A DNA stretch of 64,000 nucleotides from the NCBI GenBank assembly GCA_021810805.1, contig JAJZHW010000004.1, forward strand, positions 89,610-153,609, in the 5' to 3' direction. This DNA is from Nitrospirota bacterium (lineage in GTDB: Bacteria > Nitrospirota > Leptospirillia > Leptospirillales > Leptospirillaceae). Shown here one piece after another: positions 44,376-52,675 of the stretch. The notes under the pieces were generated by a model. That model worked only from the letters and a program-made list of their open reading frames with translations, was not told the DNA's origin and ran no database searches. Within the stretch, counting starts at the first letter, position 1; every line of letters starts with the position of its first letter. Position numbers and translations under genes: made by a program.

Positions 44376-44813
44376 GTGCACGAGAGAACCATCGTTATCG
44401 GCGGAACATTCTTTCTCTTCCTTGTCTCCACAGCAATCGTCACCTATGAGCAGATCCAGATCGGGAATCTCAAAGGCGAGCTTCGCCATACCCGCATGCT
44501 TCTCAAGGCGGGTGTTCACCCCTCCCCCTCCAGTCAGTCCTCCTCTCCCGAAAAACCTCCCATCAGCTTTGATGCCGATACCGTGACCTCAGCGCTGGCG
44601 GTGCAGGATTTTTCCACCCTCCTTCCTCCCATGATCTCCCAGGGCCACCGGTTGCACCTTCCAGACCGCTCCCGTGTGCGCTTTTTGGGATACCACCTTG
44701 TCGTTTTCGAGCTGGAAGACAAGAAAGGTCAGACCGTCCCCGTTCTCTTTAATATAGAAGATCCCCAAACGCCAGCCACCTGGCAATATCTCTACGCCTT
44801 CGTCTCACGTTAG
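44376..44813 (+). CDS. Membrane-anchored protein of unknown function
   Basis: 145 aa, GTG start at 44376 with AGGAG 8-9 bp upstream. One N-terminal helix (IVIGGTFFLFLVSTAIVTY), a short helical stretch, a Pro/Ser-rich linker (SPSSQSSSPEKPP) and a strand-rich C-terminal domain (VRFLGYHLVVFELEDKKGQT). Not recognised. Codon use looks like that of its neighbours, which supports it as a real gene. Confidence 0.6.
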   Translation: MHERTIVIGGTFFLFLVSTAIVTYEQIQIGNLKGELRHTRMLLKAGVHPSPSSQSSSPEKPPISFDADTVTSALAVQDFSTLLPPMISQGHRLHLPDRSRVRFLGYHLVVFELEDKKGQTVPVLFNIEDPQTPATWQYLYAFVSR

Positions 44814-44991
44814 CCCTCCCTCATCATCACATTTCGAGCCCCATCGTTCCCTCCCACTTTCTGACTCCATCGGCGTCGATCTCCCATGAGGGACGTCTCG
44901 TCTCACGAGTCCTTGCCCCAAGAGTGTTTTTGTTGTGAGTGAAGAAACTCATGGGTGACGAACAGGAGGGGGTTCTGGTGGGGGAGAGGAG

Positions 44992-45019
44992 AAAAGGCTC
45001 CCTTCAGGTGAAGGGAGCC
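44992..45019 (-). terminator. Intrinsic terminator of the M16 protease operon
   Basis: Perfect 10-bp stem (44996-45005 with 45010-45019), 4-nt loop; on the minus strand it is followed by TTTTCTCC. It lies 8 bp past the stop of the second M16 gene. Confidence 0.85.
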
Positions 45020-45027
45020 CGGTGATG

Positions 45028-46485
45028 TCAGGATGCGGGCGGGGGAGGGGAGCCTGAGACTCCGGCTTTTTTCAAAGCCTTGGCTGGGCCGACGACGATC
45101 GTGACGAAGGAGTGATTTAGGAGCAGGTGCTGGCCGGCGGCGAGAACCGAAGCGGGGGTCACCTGGGACACGTGTTCCGGATAATCGGTGAAGTAGGTGT
45201 AGTCGAGGCCGTCAGACCAGATGACAAGAAGAAGCTGGGCAAGCTTGGGGGTCGTGTTCATCAGAAAGGGAAATCCCCCGATAAGCTGTCGCTTGATGGC
45301 CAGGACCGCCTGGGGGTCAGGGGGAGTCTTGGTGGAATTCTCAAGAATCTGGTTCATGGTGGACATGACCTTCCCGGTATTCTTGGCATAGGTCTGGAAA
45401 TAGACCATAAAGGGGCCCCGATGGCGGGAGGCGTTGACGGCAGAGCGAATATAGTAGACAAGCCCCATCTTTTGTCGCACGACCCGGTTCAGGGTCGATG
45501 TCTGGGAGGCGCCCAAGAGCATGTTGAAAACGAGGGTGTCGTAAAAGGAGGGATCCTTCCGGGCAATTCCTTGGGTGGCGTAGAAGACGGTGGACTGGCG
45601 AAGCTCCGGCTTGTCGACTAGAAAGGTTCCGGAGGCGGGAGGGGCCTGAAAGGATTGCCGCGCTGGAAGGGGTGAGGAGGAGCGATTCCAGGTCAAAAAG
45701 TATTTTTTGGCCAGGGCGAGACCTGATTCGGGGGTGACGTCTCCGGCGATGATCAGGACAGATCGGTCGGGGGAGTAGTAGCGGGACACGAAGTCTTTCA
45801 GGTCCTGACGGGAAATCGCCTTCACCGATTCGGGGGTTCCCCCGGGCGGGGTGGCATAGGGGGTGTTCTTCTCCACGAGACGGTAGAGAAGATTGGAGGC
45901 GATCGGACTGGGGTGGTTGTCCTCCTCAGCGAGCGAGGCAAGGACGGCGGCCTTTTTCTTGGAGAATTCGGCCGGTGGAAAGGTGGGGGATGTGACCATT
46001 TCGGAGGCGAGCTCAAGGAGAGTGGGGGCCTCTTCGCTGAGGCTGTCGCCCGCCAGAACGGTCATATCCCGGCTTGCGGAGGCAGAAAGGCTTCCCCCGG
46101 TAGAGTCAAGGGTATGAAAGAGGGAAAGGGTGTCGTGGCCCGCTGTCCCGCGCGTGAGAAGATCGGCCACAAGCTCCGCCGTTCCCGCCCGTCCGGCAGG
46201 ATCGAAGGAGGAGCCGGCCCGGATTCCAAGGCGAAAGGAAATGAGGGGAAGGTCCGGACGAGGAAGGACGAGAACCTCGAGTCCATTGGGGAGAAATGAT
46301 CGGGTCAGTGTCGCCTTCATGGCAGGAACGGGATAGGTGGTGGAGGCGGGGAGCATTCCTCCCGTGCCGGGAATGGAGCCACTCCCGGAGGAGGCTGCGG
46401 GGGAGTGGGCACAGGAGGAGAGGAGGACCAGGGCCGAAAGAAGAGCGGGCCGGACCAGCAAAGAGAGAGCTCGAAGGGAGGTCAT
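45028..46485 (-). CDS. M16 peptidase-like protein lacking the zinc motif (lipoprotein)
   Basis: 485 aa. A lipoprotein signal with lipobox LLSSC (Cys about 25) and Ser/Gly-rich linker, then the M16 fold. In place of the HxxEH zinc motif it has GTAELVADLLTRG, so it is predicted inactive as a protease. In heterodimeric M16 enzymes one subunit keeps zinc and the other supports substrate binding. The upstream gene has an intact HxxEH and is 62 bp away, consistent with a pair. Located at the outer or inner membrane, facing the periplasm. Confidence 0.85.
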   Translation of the reverse strand: MTSLRALSLLVRPALLSALVLLSSCAHSPAASSGSGSIPGTGGMLPASTTYPVPAMKATLTRSFLPNGLEVLVLPRPDLPLISFRLGIRAGSSFDPAGRAGTAELVADLLTRGTAGHDTLSLFHTLDSTGGSLSASASRDMTVLAGDSLSEEAPTLLELASEMVTSPTFPPAEFSKKKAAVLASLAEEDNHPSPIASNLLYRLVEKNTPYATPPGGTPESVKAISRQDLKDFVSRYYSPDRSVLIIAGDVTPESGLALAKKYFLTWNRSSSPLPARQSFQAPPASGTFLVDKPELRQSTVFYATQGIARKDPSFYDTLVFNMLLGASQTSTLNRVVRQKMGLVYYIRSAVNASRHRGPFMVYFQTYAKNTGKVMSTMNQILENSTKTPPDPQAVLAIKRQLIGGFPFLMNTTPKLAQLLLVIWSDGLDYTYFTDYPEHVSQVTPASVLAAGQHLLLNHSFVTIVVGPAKALKKAGVSGSPPPPAS

Positions 46486-46547
46486 CGTGAATCTCCTGAA
46501 AAAAATAACTCCATGGTCGTTATCGGCAAGGGTGTCTTGCCGGAGAT

Positions 46548-47981
46548 CTATCGGACAATCCGTCCCGGTCGGGCAAAGCTTGGTGGAACACGACCTCCGG
46601 TGGGGAAGAGATAGCCGACGGTTTCATTGTCGGACACGAGATACTTCCGGGCCACCCGCCGAAGATCGGCGGCTGTCACGGCGTTGATGTTCTTCACATA
46701 ATCGGTGAGAAAGGATTGGGGAATACGGTCGGCACTCATCATGCCAAACATCATTCCCATCCCGAAGGCGGACTCCTGATTCATCACAAATTGCGTGAGA
46801 ATCTGCTTCTTGGCAAGAGCCAGGAGGGAGGGGGCAACGGGTGTCGTTTTGATCGTCTTGATCACGGAATCAAGGTGAGATCTGAGTGTCTTGGGAGTGG
46901 TTGTCGGAAGTCCCTGGGCATAAAAGTAGAACAGTCCAGGATCGTGGGTCATGGGGTCGTAATCGCCCTCCGCATCGACGGCCACGGGGTTTTTATAGAT
47001 CATGTTCTGGTAGAGGAGAGAGCTCCGGCTTCCAGAGAGAACCTGGGCCAAGACGACGAGGGGGATGGCATCGCGGCTTTTGAAGTTGGGGGCATGAAAG
47101 GCCATCATGGTGATCGGAAGCATGGCCGGTTTTTTGACAACGGTCATTCGCAGATGATGCTGTGGTGGCTCCACCGGAATCCGGGGATGAATGAGATGGC
47201 CTCGGGGAATCGACCCAAAGGCTTTTTTGACATCGCGAAGGACGGTTGCATCATCGAGGGGGCCAACGACAACCACGGTGGCGTTGTTTGGCATGTAGTG
47301 GGCCCGGTAATAGCGCCAGATATCATTTCGGGAGGTGTGTTGGATATCTTTTTCCCAACCGATGACCGGGTTGTGGTAGGGGTGAACGGCGAAGGCGGTG
47401 GCATAGACCTGCTCCACAAGCTTTTGGGTCGGGTCATCGTAGTCGTTTCGCCTCTCCTCGAGGACGATCCGCCGTTCCCGTTCCACCTGGTCGGGTTTTA
47501 ATAAAAGGTGTGTCATGCGATCGGCTTCGATGGAAATGGGCAGAGAAATCTTGTCGGGTGCGACATTCTCAAAGTAGGCGGTAAAGTCATAGTCCGTAAA
47601 GGCGTTGTTTTGGCCCCCCACCTCGCTGATGAGACGGTCGAGAGCCCCATGGGGAAATTTTTTTGTTCCGGTGAACATCATGTGTTCGTTAAAGTGGGAG
47701 ATCCCGGTCCGCCCCTTGGCTTCGTTTCTCGAACCCACCCGGTACCACACCTGAAAGGTGAGGGTGGGGCTGTAGGGGTCATTCACCGTCAGGAGTGTCA
47801 GACCGTTTTTGAGATGATGAATTTGAGGAACGAAGCGGAAAGAGGGAGCGGCAGAGTGGGAGGGGGAAGGGGATGATGGGCCCCCCTCTGCCATCACCAG
47901 TGCCGGATTCGGAAGAAGGGCCAGAAGTAAAAATGACAGAAGAGAGAAGAGTGTTGATCGTATCCGGATCATTGTGGACAT
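46548..47981 (-). CDS. Zinc M16 peptidase, secreted
   Basis: 477 aa. Signal peptide (STLFSLLSFLLLALLPNPALVMA), then the inverted zinc motif HFNEH at 96-100 in TGISHFNEHMMFTGT, with the third ligand Glu176 in VLEERRNDYDDP. Later RSSLLYQNMIYKNPVA is the typical second-domain segment. ATG at 47981 has GGAG 7 bp upstream; the longer upstream frame is rejected. It likely degrades unfolded or signal peptides in the periplasm together with the zinc-less partner downstream. Confidence 0.9.
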   Translation of the reverse strand: MSTMIRIRSTLFSLLSFLLLALLPNPALVMAEGGPSSPSPSHSAAPSFRFVPQIHHLKNGLTLLTVNDPYSPTLTFQVWYRVGSRNEAKGRTGISHFNEHMMFTGTKKFPHGALDRLISEVGGQNNAFTDYDFTAYFENVAPDKISLPISIEADRMTHLLLKPDQVERERRIVLEERRNDYDDPTQKLVEQVYATAFAVHPYHNPVIGWEKDIQHTSRNDIWRYYRAHYMPNNATVVVVGPLDDATVLRDVKKAFGSIPRGHLIHPRIPVEPPQHHLRMTVVKKPAMLPITMMAFHAPNFKSRDAIPLVVLAQVLSGSRSSLLYQNMIYKNPVAVDAEGDYDPMTHDPGLFYFYAQGLPTTTPKTLRSHLDSVIKTIKTTPVAPSLLALAKKQILTQFVMNQESAFGMGMMFGMMSADRIPQSFLTDYVKNINAVTAADLRRVARKYLVSDNETVGYLFPTGGRVPPSFARPGRIVR

Positions 47982-48054
47982 GAAGGCGCTCCCTTGTGGG
48001 TGGATGGGGCATGTCTTTGACGCCGGGCACTGAAGGCCCGGCGGTCGGTCTTTT

Positions 48055-48486
48055 CTAGAGGACGGGGACGTGGCGTTTTTCTTCCAGATCGAGAAGCCGT
48101 GCCCAAGTCTTGATGTCGGTGCGGGAAGGGTCGAGGGCATTGCGGACAGAGTCAAACCACGCCTGCTTTTCTGGGGTATCGGGTGCGGCAGATTCATAGC
48201 GGGCATTGAAGGCCGCTACGGCCTCGGGGGAGAGCTGTTTGGGGAAGCGTTTCCAGAGCTCGGCATAGATGGTCTCATCGGTGGTGTGGGTGGCGACAAT
48301 GCGGGCAAAATCTTCTGCGGAAATTCCGAGGTGCCCGAGAAGAAGCTGATCCATCGGACAATTGTAATTGTATTCCCCAAGGGTTCTTGCGTTGAATGCC
48401 CGGGCCTTGTCGATGAGGCGCCGAAGGTGATCGATTCCGTGAAGGCGGTCGATGGGGCTTCTTGGAAACTGTTTACTCAAATCCAT
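48055..48486 (-). CDS. DUF5069 protein
   Basis: 143 aa soluble protein. LTYLPRSP-type start (LSKQFPRSPIDRLHGI) and GEYNYNCPMDQLLLGHLGIS are the DUF5069 signature. The function is unknown. It has its own ribosome site (GGAG) and stands 73 bp upstream of the M16 pair on the same strand, so co-transcription with the proteases is possible. Confidence 0.8.
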   Translation of the reverse strand: MDLSKQFPRSPIDRLHGIDHLRRLIDKARAFNARTLGEYNYNCPMDQLLLGHLGISAEDFARIVATHTTDETIYAELWKRFPKQLSPEAVAAFNARYESAAPDTPEKQAWFDSVRNALDPSRTDIKTWARLLDLEEKRHVPVL

Positions 48487-48937
48487 GAATCGCTCCTTTC
48501 AACGAGTGGGAGGGAGGAAGCACGCTTTCCTTCTGGAGAAAAGCCAGCCACTTAATGGGGATAAAGTTCTCACCCTTTAAAGAGAAGGGAATCTTTGTCC
48601 AAGCAGGCAGGAATGGCTCAGAAGGAATCATATGATTGAGAGTAGCACACCTGCAAAGGGATCTTAAAGATTAGAGAGGCCATGAGGCGAAGGAGGTCTG
48701 GAGGAACAATGAAATCTTGAGGGGTTGGGCGAAAATTCCCCAAGGGCTCCGGTAAGGAGAGTCGGGTTTTAGGAATGCCCCCCGTCGCATGAAAAATACC
48801 GTTGCCCTTTCGGGAAATTCGGACTATTCTAAAAGAAGATCGGAGCAAAAATGACCGATCCGGTTCTGGGTTGCCCTGCGAGGGGTTCCCAGTGCACCCC
48901 GCTCCGCGCCCCCCGCAGGCTCCGGAGAGCCAACGAG
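48487..48937. other. Intergenic region between DUF5069 and the small membrane protein
   Basis: About 450 bp between divergent genes. No coding frame with a convincing start or codon use, no tRNA and no clear terminator or riboswitch. It must hold two promoters; nothing near consensus was found. Confidence 0.5.
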
Positions 48938-48950
48938 AAGGAGGATGTCC

Positions 48951-49283
48951 TTGGCCCTGTTGATACTTGTTCTGCTTTCGACGATTGTGATCGCCTTGGG
49001 TGGTGTCTCTATTTCCCTGGGGCTTGGAATCCGCCATCCCGTTCGTGGAGCTGTCGCACTCACGATCGGAGGTCTGGTCGTTCTTGCTGGCATGACCCTT
49101 CTCTATAAGTCACTCCAGCATCGGAAGCTCGCCTCGCGCGCCGACAACGTGATCGTAAACGCAGAACACTTCCTGCGTTATCGGAACACTCACTTAGTCG
49201 GTCACCCCTCCCCCAATATTCGGGTAAAGAGTGCCGGGCGGCCAGTTGAGCCAAGCAAGAATCCTCCCGTCGGGACTCATTAA
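48951..49283 (+). CDS. Small two-helix membrane protein, unknown
   Basis: 110 aa. Two membrane helices (LLILVLLSTIVIALGGVSI and GAVALTIGGLVVLAGMTLLY) and a basic cytoplasmic tail. An ATG at 48945 directly abuts the AAGGAGG, too close to be used; the in-frame TTG at 48951 has the ideal 6-bp spacing and is preferred. Its last 90 bp overlap the convergent lytic transglycosylase gene. Function not recognised; moderate confidence that it is a real gene, from the strong ribosome site and helix pattern. Confidence 0.6.
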   Translation: MALLILVLLSTIVIALGGVSISLGLGIRHPVRGAVALTIGGLVVLAGMTLLYKSLQHRKLASRADNVIVNAEHFLRYRNTHLVGHPSPNIRVKSAGRPVEPSKNPPVGTH

Positions 49284-49817
49284 CGGAGAGTTCTTCTGCT
49301 TTTTCGCCAAGGCCACCATGGTTTCAAATTCCCTGTGTGCCATGACTCTGTAGTGGTGAGACCAGCTTTCCACCCGCAGAACATAGCGTTCCACATTGTG
49401 TGAGCCCCGACTGTTGACGTATCCTCCATGTCTCCAGCGGGGCTTTCCTGCATTGTAAGCCGCAATCGCGTCCGCTCCGTAAGGATGCTTTCGGAGCAGC
49501 AGGGCAAGGTAACGGGTTCCGTAGGTGATATTCACCCAAGGGTTGTAGAGTCTCCTGACAGGACCGCGGAACCCAACCCAACGGGCCGTTCGGGTCGTGA
49601 TCTGCATGAGGCCAATTGACGTGTCGTGAATCCCCGGTTCATAGCGACGTTTGCGGGAATTGAATCGGGATTCTTGCGCGATGATACCCGCGACAAGGAC
49701 GGGGTTAATGTGGTTCTGGCAGGAAATTCTTGTGATGGTATGGGCGTAGGGAACCGTTGGGGAGAGTAGGTGAGCGCCCAGACACCAAGCAACGGAGTGG
49801 TGAATCATCCAGTTCAA
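49194..49817 (-). CDS. Lytic transglycosylase (SLT domain)
   Basis: 207 aa. SLT fold: catalytic Glu in VLVAGIIAQESRFN, then DTSIGLMQITTRTAR, NPWVNITYGTRYLALLLRK and ADAIAAYNAGKPRW, all family motifs. It cleaves peptidoglycan glycan strands in the periplasm. TTG at 49817 with AGGAGG 7 bp upstream fixes the start. Only a weak hydrophobic N-terminus is visible (HHSVAWCLGAHLLSPTVPYA). The 3' end overlaps the convergent small membrane-protein gene by 90 bp. Confidence 0.88.
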   Translation of the reverse strand: MNWMIHHSVAWCLGAHLLSPTVPYAHTITRISCQNHINPVLVAGIIAQESRFNSRKRRYEPGIHDTSIGLMQITTRTARWVGFRGPVRRLYNPWVNITYGTRYLALLLRKHPYGADAIAAYNAGKPRWRHGGYVNSRGSHNVERYVLRVESWSHHYRVMAHREFETMVALAKKQKNSPLMSPDGRILAWLNWPPGTLYPNIGGGVTD

Positions 49818-50183
49818 TGCACAACCTCCTGAAGGGGTTGCTGTTCCGCTCCCAGTTGTTCTTCCCAGACAGACACAATGAACGTCCCGGAAATTCTTTC
49901 AGTCGGAATGGACCTGAATCATTCTCCGCATCCTCGAAGAGGATGAAAGAAGTCAGAGGACGTATTGATTGTCTGTGGGAAGAACTCTCCATCGCGCCGC
50001 GACCCGACACGGATCCGGCAACTTCAACGGGGTGCATGGTCCCGATGAAGCAGGTGAAAAAGAAACGGTAACAAGAAGCAATCGATGGGGAGAGCGACCA
50101 ACATGTGGAATTATACCTTCAGGGGGAAGGTGAGGTCAATAAAATTGTTTATTGCCGCTAATATGTTGATATAAAAAGAGATT
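49818..50183. other. AT-rich intergenic region with short inverted repeats
   Basis: No convincing gene; an open plus-strand frame (49757-50071) has unlikely composition. Towards the right it becomes AT-rich and contains a perfect 7-4-7 dyad CAATAAA-ATTG-TTTATTG (50137-50154). Likely holds promoters for both flanking genes. Confidence 0.45.
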
Positions 50184-50217
50184 ATCCCCGTTGTTTTGTG
50201 ACGGGGATCACATTTTT
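50184..50217 (+). terminator. Terminator-like hairpin upstream of the pseudouridine synthase
   Basis: ATCCCCGT (50184-50191) pairs with ACGGGGAT (50201-50208) across a 9-nt loop and is followed by CACATTTTTG. With no plus-strand gene upstream, it may instead be a leader attenuator for the gene at 50254. Confidence 0.45.
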
Positions 50218-50253
50218 GATTATTTTTATTGAAAAGTTATTCGTGGAGGACAC

Positions 50254-51042
50254 TTGATATCGCACACGCCTGAGAGATGGCTGTCGAAGGCCGGGCTCGC
50301 CTCCCGCCGCGAGGTCCTGGAGTGGATCGACCAGGGGAGATTAACCCTTGGCGCCAATCCCGTCCGAGCCGATCGGCCAGTGGCAGCCCCTTCCTCTCCC
50401 TCCGACTCGGGACAGATTCGCCTTATTCCTCCCTTCCGTCTCGATGGTGTTCCGCTGGTGCCCCCTCCGCCCCTTCTTCTGAAGTTCAACAAGCCTCGAG
50501 GGGTCGTGGTGACGCTTTCGGATCCGGAGGGGCGTCCCTTGGCCCATGATTTTCTCCGGGATACTCCCTGGAGCGAACCTTCCTGGGGCCGAATACGCCC
50601 CTTGGGTCGGCTTGACGCTGCCTCCGCCGGACTCCTTCTCCTGACGAACTATCCCGAGCCCTGGAACGGATTCCTCGCCCCTGAAGGGGAAGTTCGCCGT
50701 CAGTACCGGGTCAAGGTTCGTCCGGCGCTCCGAGCTCGGGACCGGGAAGCCTTCCTATCGGGAAATGCCGGAAAGGGCGCGGGCTACGAAAATGTAAAGG
50801 TGGAAATAGAGCGGGAGTCTCCCAAGTCGACCTGGCTCCTGTTCACTCTTGTGGAAGGGAAAAATAGGGAGATCCGGAATGTTCTTTCCTATCATGGCTA
50901 TGAAGTTCTCCACTTGATTCGCCTGGCATTCGGCCCTTTTCATCTGGGGGAGATGAAGCCGGGAGAAATCGTCTGTGCAACATCAGAGGCGGAAAAAGCT
51001 GGCATTGTCTGGGAGAAATGGGAGAGCCTCGTCCACCCTTGA
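50254..51042 (+). CDS. RsuA/RluB-family 16S/23S rRNA pseudouridine synthase
   Basis: 262 aa. N-terminal S4 RNA-binding domain (RWLSKAGLASRREVLEWIDQ) followed by the synthase with KFNKPRGVVVT and catalytic aspartate in RPLGRLDAASAGLLLLTN; the end has LVEGKNREIRNVLSYHGYEV. It isomerises one uridine in rRNA. The linker between domains is longer and Pro-rich (VPLVPPPPLL). TTG start at 50254 with GGAGG 4 bp upstream. RluB and RsuA cannot be told apart here. Confidence 0.9.
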   Translation: MISHTPERWLSKAGLASRREVLEWIDQGRLTLGANPVRADRPVAAPSSPSDSGQIRLIPPFRLDGVPLVPPPPLLLKFNKPRGVVVTLSDPEGRPLAHDFLRDTPWSEPSWGRIRPLGRLDAASAGLLLLTNYPEPWNGFLAPEGEVRRQYRVKVRPALRARDREAFLSGNAGKGAGYENVKVEIERESPKSTWLLFTLVEGKNREIRNVLSYHGYEVLHLIRLAFGPFHLGEMKPGEIVCATSEAEKAGIVWEKWESLVHP

Positions 51043-51068
51043 CAGGAAGAAAATCGGGGATATATTTT
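51039..51068 (+). promoter_or_regulatory. Promoter of hsp20
   Basis: Consensus TTGACA (51039-51044) overlaps the stop of the preceding gene; TATATT (51061-51066, 16-bp spacer) or TATTTT (51063-51068, 18-bp spacer) is the -10. It looks like a sigma-70 promoter rather than a heat-shock sigma site. Confidence 0.65.
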
Positions 51069-51116
51069 GATTGAAAGGAAACACCCAATGATGAAACATC
51101 CCAGGCAATCACATTC

Positions 51117-51134
51117 GCCGGGTTTTCGCCCGGC
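51117..51134 (+). promoter_or_regulatory. Hairpin just upstream of the hsp20 ribosome site
   Basis: GCCGGG (51117-51122) pairs with CCCGGC (51129-51134) over a TTTTCG loop, 6 bp before AAAGGAG. It does not cover the ribosome site, so it is not an obvious RNA thermometer, but could stabilise the leader. Confidence 0.4.
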
Positions 51135-51153
51135 CTCAGAAAAGGAGAAAAAA

Positions 51154-51606
51154 ATGGCCAGCTTACTTCGTTGGGACCCCGTCAAGGAATTTGATGACCT
51201 TGCCCGCCGTTTCACCCCTTTTATCCTTCGGCCAGTCGATGGACGAACCGAGGAGAGGCAGGCGAAAAGGGCGGTGGAGTGGTCGCCTGACGTGGATATC
51301 TCCGAGGAGGAAGGCGCCTATATCATCAAGGCGGAGCTTCCGGAGATCAAAAAGGAAGATGTAAAGCTCGTTGTCGAGAACAATGTTCTGAGCCTCTCGG
51401 GCGAGCGGGTTCGCAGCACGGAAAAGACAGGGGTTCGATACCATCGGGTTGAGCGGGAGTATGGAACGTTCCTTCGCTCCTTTACCCTTCCCGAGGATGC
51501 GGATTCCAAGAAGATCTCCGCCACAATGAAAGACGGTGTCCTGACGGTCCGGATCGAAAAAAGGGCGGAGGCCAAACCCCTTGCCGTCGAAATAAGCGTC
51601 GACTGA
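51154..51606 (+). CDS. Small heat-shock protein Hsp20
   Basis: 150 aa. Alpha-crystallin domain: SPDVDISEEEGAYIIKAELP, VENNVLSLSGERV, FTLPEDADSKKISATMKDGV and the VLTVRIEKR end, followed by the short C-terminal I-x-V-like tail (AVEISVD). It forms oligomers that hold unfolding proteins. ATG at 51154 with AAAGGAG 6 bp upstream; the open frame before it is the leader. Own promoter and terminator, so monocistronic. Confidence 0.94.
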   Translation: MASLLRWDPVKEFDDLARRFTPFILRPVDGRTEERQAKRAVEWSPDVDISEEEGAYIIKAELPEIKKEDVKLVVENNVLSLSGERVRSTEKTGVRYHRVEREYGTFLRSFTLPEDADSKKISATMKDGVLTVRIEKRAEAKPLAVEISVD

Positions 51607-51686
51607 AGGCAAGGACAAAAGAATGATCCGGTGACCGACCCGTACCACGAGCCCCTTTTTTAAGGGGCCAGACAGCGCGTCGCGAT

Positions 51687-51715
51687 AAGGGGGGCCTTGA
51701 GCCCCCCTTTTTTTT
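51687..51715 (+). terminator. Intrinsic terminator of hsp20
   Basis: AAGGGGGGC (51687-51695) pairs with GCCCCCCTT (51701-51709), 5-nt loop, then a run of T to 51715. A second dyad, GCCCCTT-TTTT-AAGGGGC (51651-51668), lies just before it. Confidence 0.92.
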
Positions 51716-51808
51716 GCAAAAACTTCAGTTTGTTGAGATAATTTTTCTGTTTGCCCATAGAATGTGTCGCCGGATGGTTCAGGAAAATGCAGGGGAGAGA
51801 TCAGGGAC

Positions 51809-52660
51809 GTGGCAGGAGAGAGAGACTTTTGTTTTAAGGAGGGGGGGCCGGCCTTTGCCCTGTTTGACTCAGGCATGGGGGGGCTCTCGGTTCTGAGGCA
51901 TTTTCTCGACCTTTTTCCGGAAGAGCATTTCCTCTATCTTGGCGATATGGCCCGCTTTCCCTATGGATCAAAATCCCGCGACACAATCTGCCGATTCGCT
52001 CTTGAGGATGCGGCTCTTCTCCTTCGCTATTCCCCTCGCACCCTCGTCGCCGCATGTTTCACCGTCTCGAGTCAGGCGATTGATACACTGATGGCCAAAT
52101 TCCCCGAGGTTAGAGTTGTGGGGATGGTCGAGGCCGGGGCTCGTGCGGCACTTGCGGCAACACGCTCGGGACACGTGGGGGTCTTGGGAACGGAAGGAAC
52201 GATTCGGAGTGGGGCCTATCCGGCCATCCTTCAGCAACTGGGAGGACGAGAAACTCAGGTCTCCGGGATCGCCTGCCCTCTTTTCGCCCCGATGGTGGAA
52301 GAAGGGTGGATTGATGGCGAGATTCCCGAGAGGGTGGCCCGGGAGTATCTCTCCCCCTTTATTGAGGGCCGGGCTCCCGAGGTCGACACGATCATTCTCG
52401 GCTGCACCCATTATCCCCCGCTTCTTCCGATGCTGCGCCGCATTCTTCCCGAGATGGCATTCATCGACCCCGGCTTCGAACTGGCCCATGCCGAACTTTT
52501 GCGGACCGGTCCCGCCCCGAGGAAGGGAGCGGGTCAGGTATCCTTTCTCGTGACCGATGGACGGGAGCGGTTTATGCGCGTAGGGCAGCATCTTCTTGGC
52601 CGCCCGGTGGAAGATGTGCGGGAGACCTCGGTTCCGTCGATTGATTTCTCATTGGTTTAA
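51809..52660 (+). CDS. murI: Glutamate racemase with altered CNT motif
   Basis: 283 aa. The fold and most sites are clear: LFDSGMGGLSVL, YLGDMARFPYGSKS and the second catalytic cysteine in LGCTHYPP (Cys199). The first catalytic cysteine is present (Cys83) but the usual C-N-T-A motif reads CFTVSS: a Phe replaces the Asn that binds substrate. It makes D-glutamate for peptidoglycan. GTG at 51809 is the likely start; upstream codons in frame exist (51764) but have no better ribosome site. The AAGGAGG-like stretch at about 51836 falls inside the gene, so the start is not certain. Confidence 0.85.
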   Translation: MAGERDFCFKEGGPAFALFDSGMGGLSVLRHFLDLFPEEHFLYLGDMARFPYGSKSRDTICRFALEDAALLLRYSPRTLVAACFTVSSQAIDTLMAKFPEVRVVGMVEAGARAALAATRSGHVGVLGTEGTIRSGAYPAILQQLGGRETQVSGIACPLFAPMVEEGWIDGEIPERVAREYLSPFIEGRAPEVDTIILGCTHYPPLLPMLRRILPEMAFIDPGFELAHAELLRTGPAPRKGAGQVSFLVTDGRERFMRVGQHLLGRPVEDVRETSVPSIDFSLV

Positions 52661-52675
52661 CTCAGGGAGGATTTT

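Noticed and set aside
49757..50071. 104-codon plus-strand frame
   Set aside because: Overlaps the transglycosylase start region, has no ribosome site and unusual composition.
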